Of a stretch of DNA of 64,000 bases, positions 63,797 through 64,000 are shown one piece after another. Source of the DNA: Hephaestia mangrovi (GTDB taxonomy: Bacteria > Pseudomonadota > Alphaproteobacteria > Sphingomonadales > Sphingomonadaceae). Below the pieces are notes generated by a model. That model was given only the letters and a program-made list of their open reading frames with translations. It did not search any database and was not told the origin of the DNA. The stretch is from positions 310,001 to 374,000 of the forward strand of contig NZ_JAINVU010000002.1 of assembly GCF_019880555.1 (NCBI RefSeq), read 5' to 3'. Numbering within the stretch: position 1 is the first letter of the stretch; the number at the start of each line of letters is the position of its first letter. The translations under genes were made by a program, and so were the position numbers.

Positions 63797-64000
63797 ATGA
63801 GCGAAGCGACGATCGATACGGTGAATTTCACGCGGATGCGCGAAGCGATGGTGGCGAGCCAACTGCGCACCAACGCGGTCAGCGATCCGCGCGTCGTCTC
63901 GGCGATGGCGCGGGTGCCGCGAGAGGACTTCCTGCCCGAGAACCAGCGCACGCTTGCTTATCGTGACACGGCCGTGCCGATCGCGCACGGGCGCGCGGCC
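63797..64000 (+). CDS. pcm: Protein-L-isoaspartate O-methyltransferase-like, N-terminal part
   Basis: The first 68 residues match the start of alphaproteobacterial PCMT-family proteins: NFTRMREAMVASQLRTNAVSD, then VVSAMARVPREDFLP and AYRDTAVPI. These enzymes methylate isoaspartyl residues in damaged proteins using S-adenosylmethionine; the SAM-binding region lies beyond the window. In related genomes such a gene often precedes a TolC-type gene, but that is not visible here. The gene is cut by the window edge. A GGCAAG sequence serves as a weak ribosome site before the ATG at 63797. Confidence 0.88.
   Translation, partial: MSEATIDTVNFTRMREAMVASQLRTNAVSDPRVVSAMARVPREDFLPENQRTLAYRDTAVPIAHGRAA

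Overview
This looks like a chromosomal segment from a Sphingomonadales alphaproteobacterium, most likely Sphingomonas or a close relative. The basis is high GC with G/C at most third positions, an RcdA/DUF1465 protein, a GTTC-N7-GTTC SOS box at uvrA, a CecR-type TetR with an EmrAB/NodT-type pump, several TTG and GTG starts with good Shine-Dalgarno sites, and a family of small palindromic repeats between genes. No rRNA, CRISPR array, prophage or complete insertion sequence was seen. One tRNA (Cys, GCA) lies near the right end.

Layout. 1-2.2 kb: gene tail, two small Ala-rich proteins, a cold-shock protein, an OsmC-like protein and a membrane protein. 2.2-5.1 kb: a small AT-richer accessory island with a nested palindrome, a Phd/PemK-type toxin-antitoxin pair, and a divergent pair formed by a P63C-domain protein and a cyclodeaminase-family protein that share a repeat-rich intergenic region. 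5.1-12 kb: uvrA with its SOS box, an EF-hand protein, a TonB-C-like protein, RcdA and a PAP2 phosphatase. 12-23.8 kb: an exported EEP hydrolase, a three-domain GH18-like/deacetylase/glycosyltransferase protein, nitronate monooxygenase, M1 peptidase, gamma carbonic anhydrase, a polysaccharide flippase, SCO1 and a phasin. 23.8-27.4 kb: an alginate-export-type porin divergent from modABC. 27.5-31.7 kb: thiolase and a TonB-dependent receptor.

31.7-37.2 kb holds a probable lipid headgroup locus: MobA-like NTase, NTase-like protein, DAG/ceramide-kinase-family protein and CDP-alcohol phosphatidyltransferase, then (beyond a HIT protein) a sugar-phosphate-type nucleotidyltransferase. 37.2-44.5 kb is carbon metabolism: hmgA and hppD for tyrosine/homogentisate breakdown, gamma-glutamyltransferase, a MarR regulator and malate synthase G. 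44.5-52.1 kb is envelope: a YihY/BrkB protein and a tamA-tamB operon. 52.2-58.7 kb: an EthA-like Baeyer-Villiger monooxygenase and a TetR/EmrA/EmrB/outer-membrane-factor pump operon behind a perfect 16-bp operator-like palindrome. 58.7-59.0 kb contains a probable unannotated minus-strand small transcript with promoter, 17-codon ORF, hairpins and intrinsic terminator. 59.1-63.5 kb is signalling: an EAL phosphodiesterase, a TPR histidine kinase and a single-domain response regulator. The window ends inside a pcm-like gene.

The most unusual signals are the small minus-strand transcript near 58.8 kb, the P63C/cyclodeaminase pair with its repeat-rich promoter region, and the nested cruciform at 2305-2388. 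All functional calls come from reading the sequence and recalling protein families; no database search was run.
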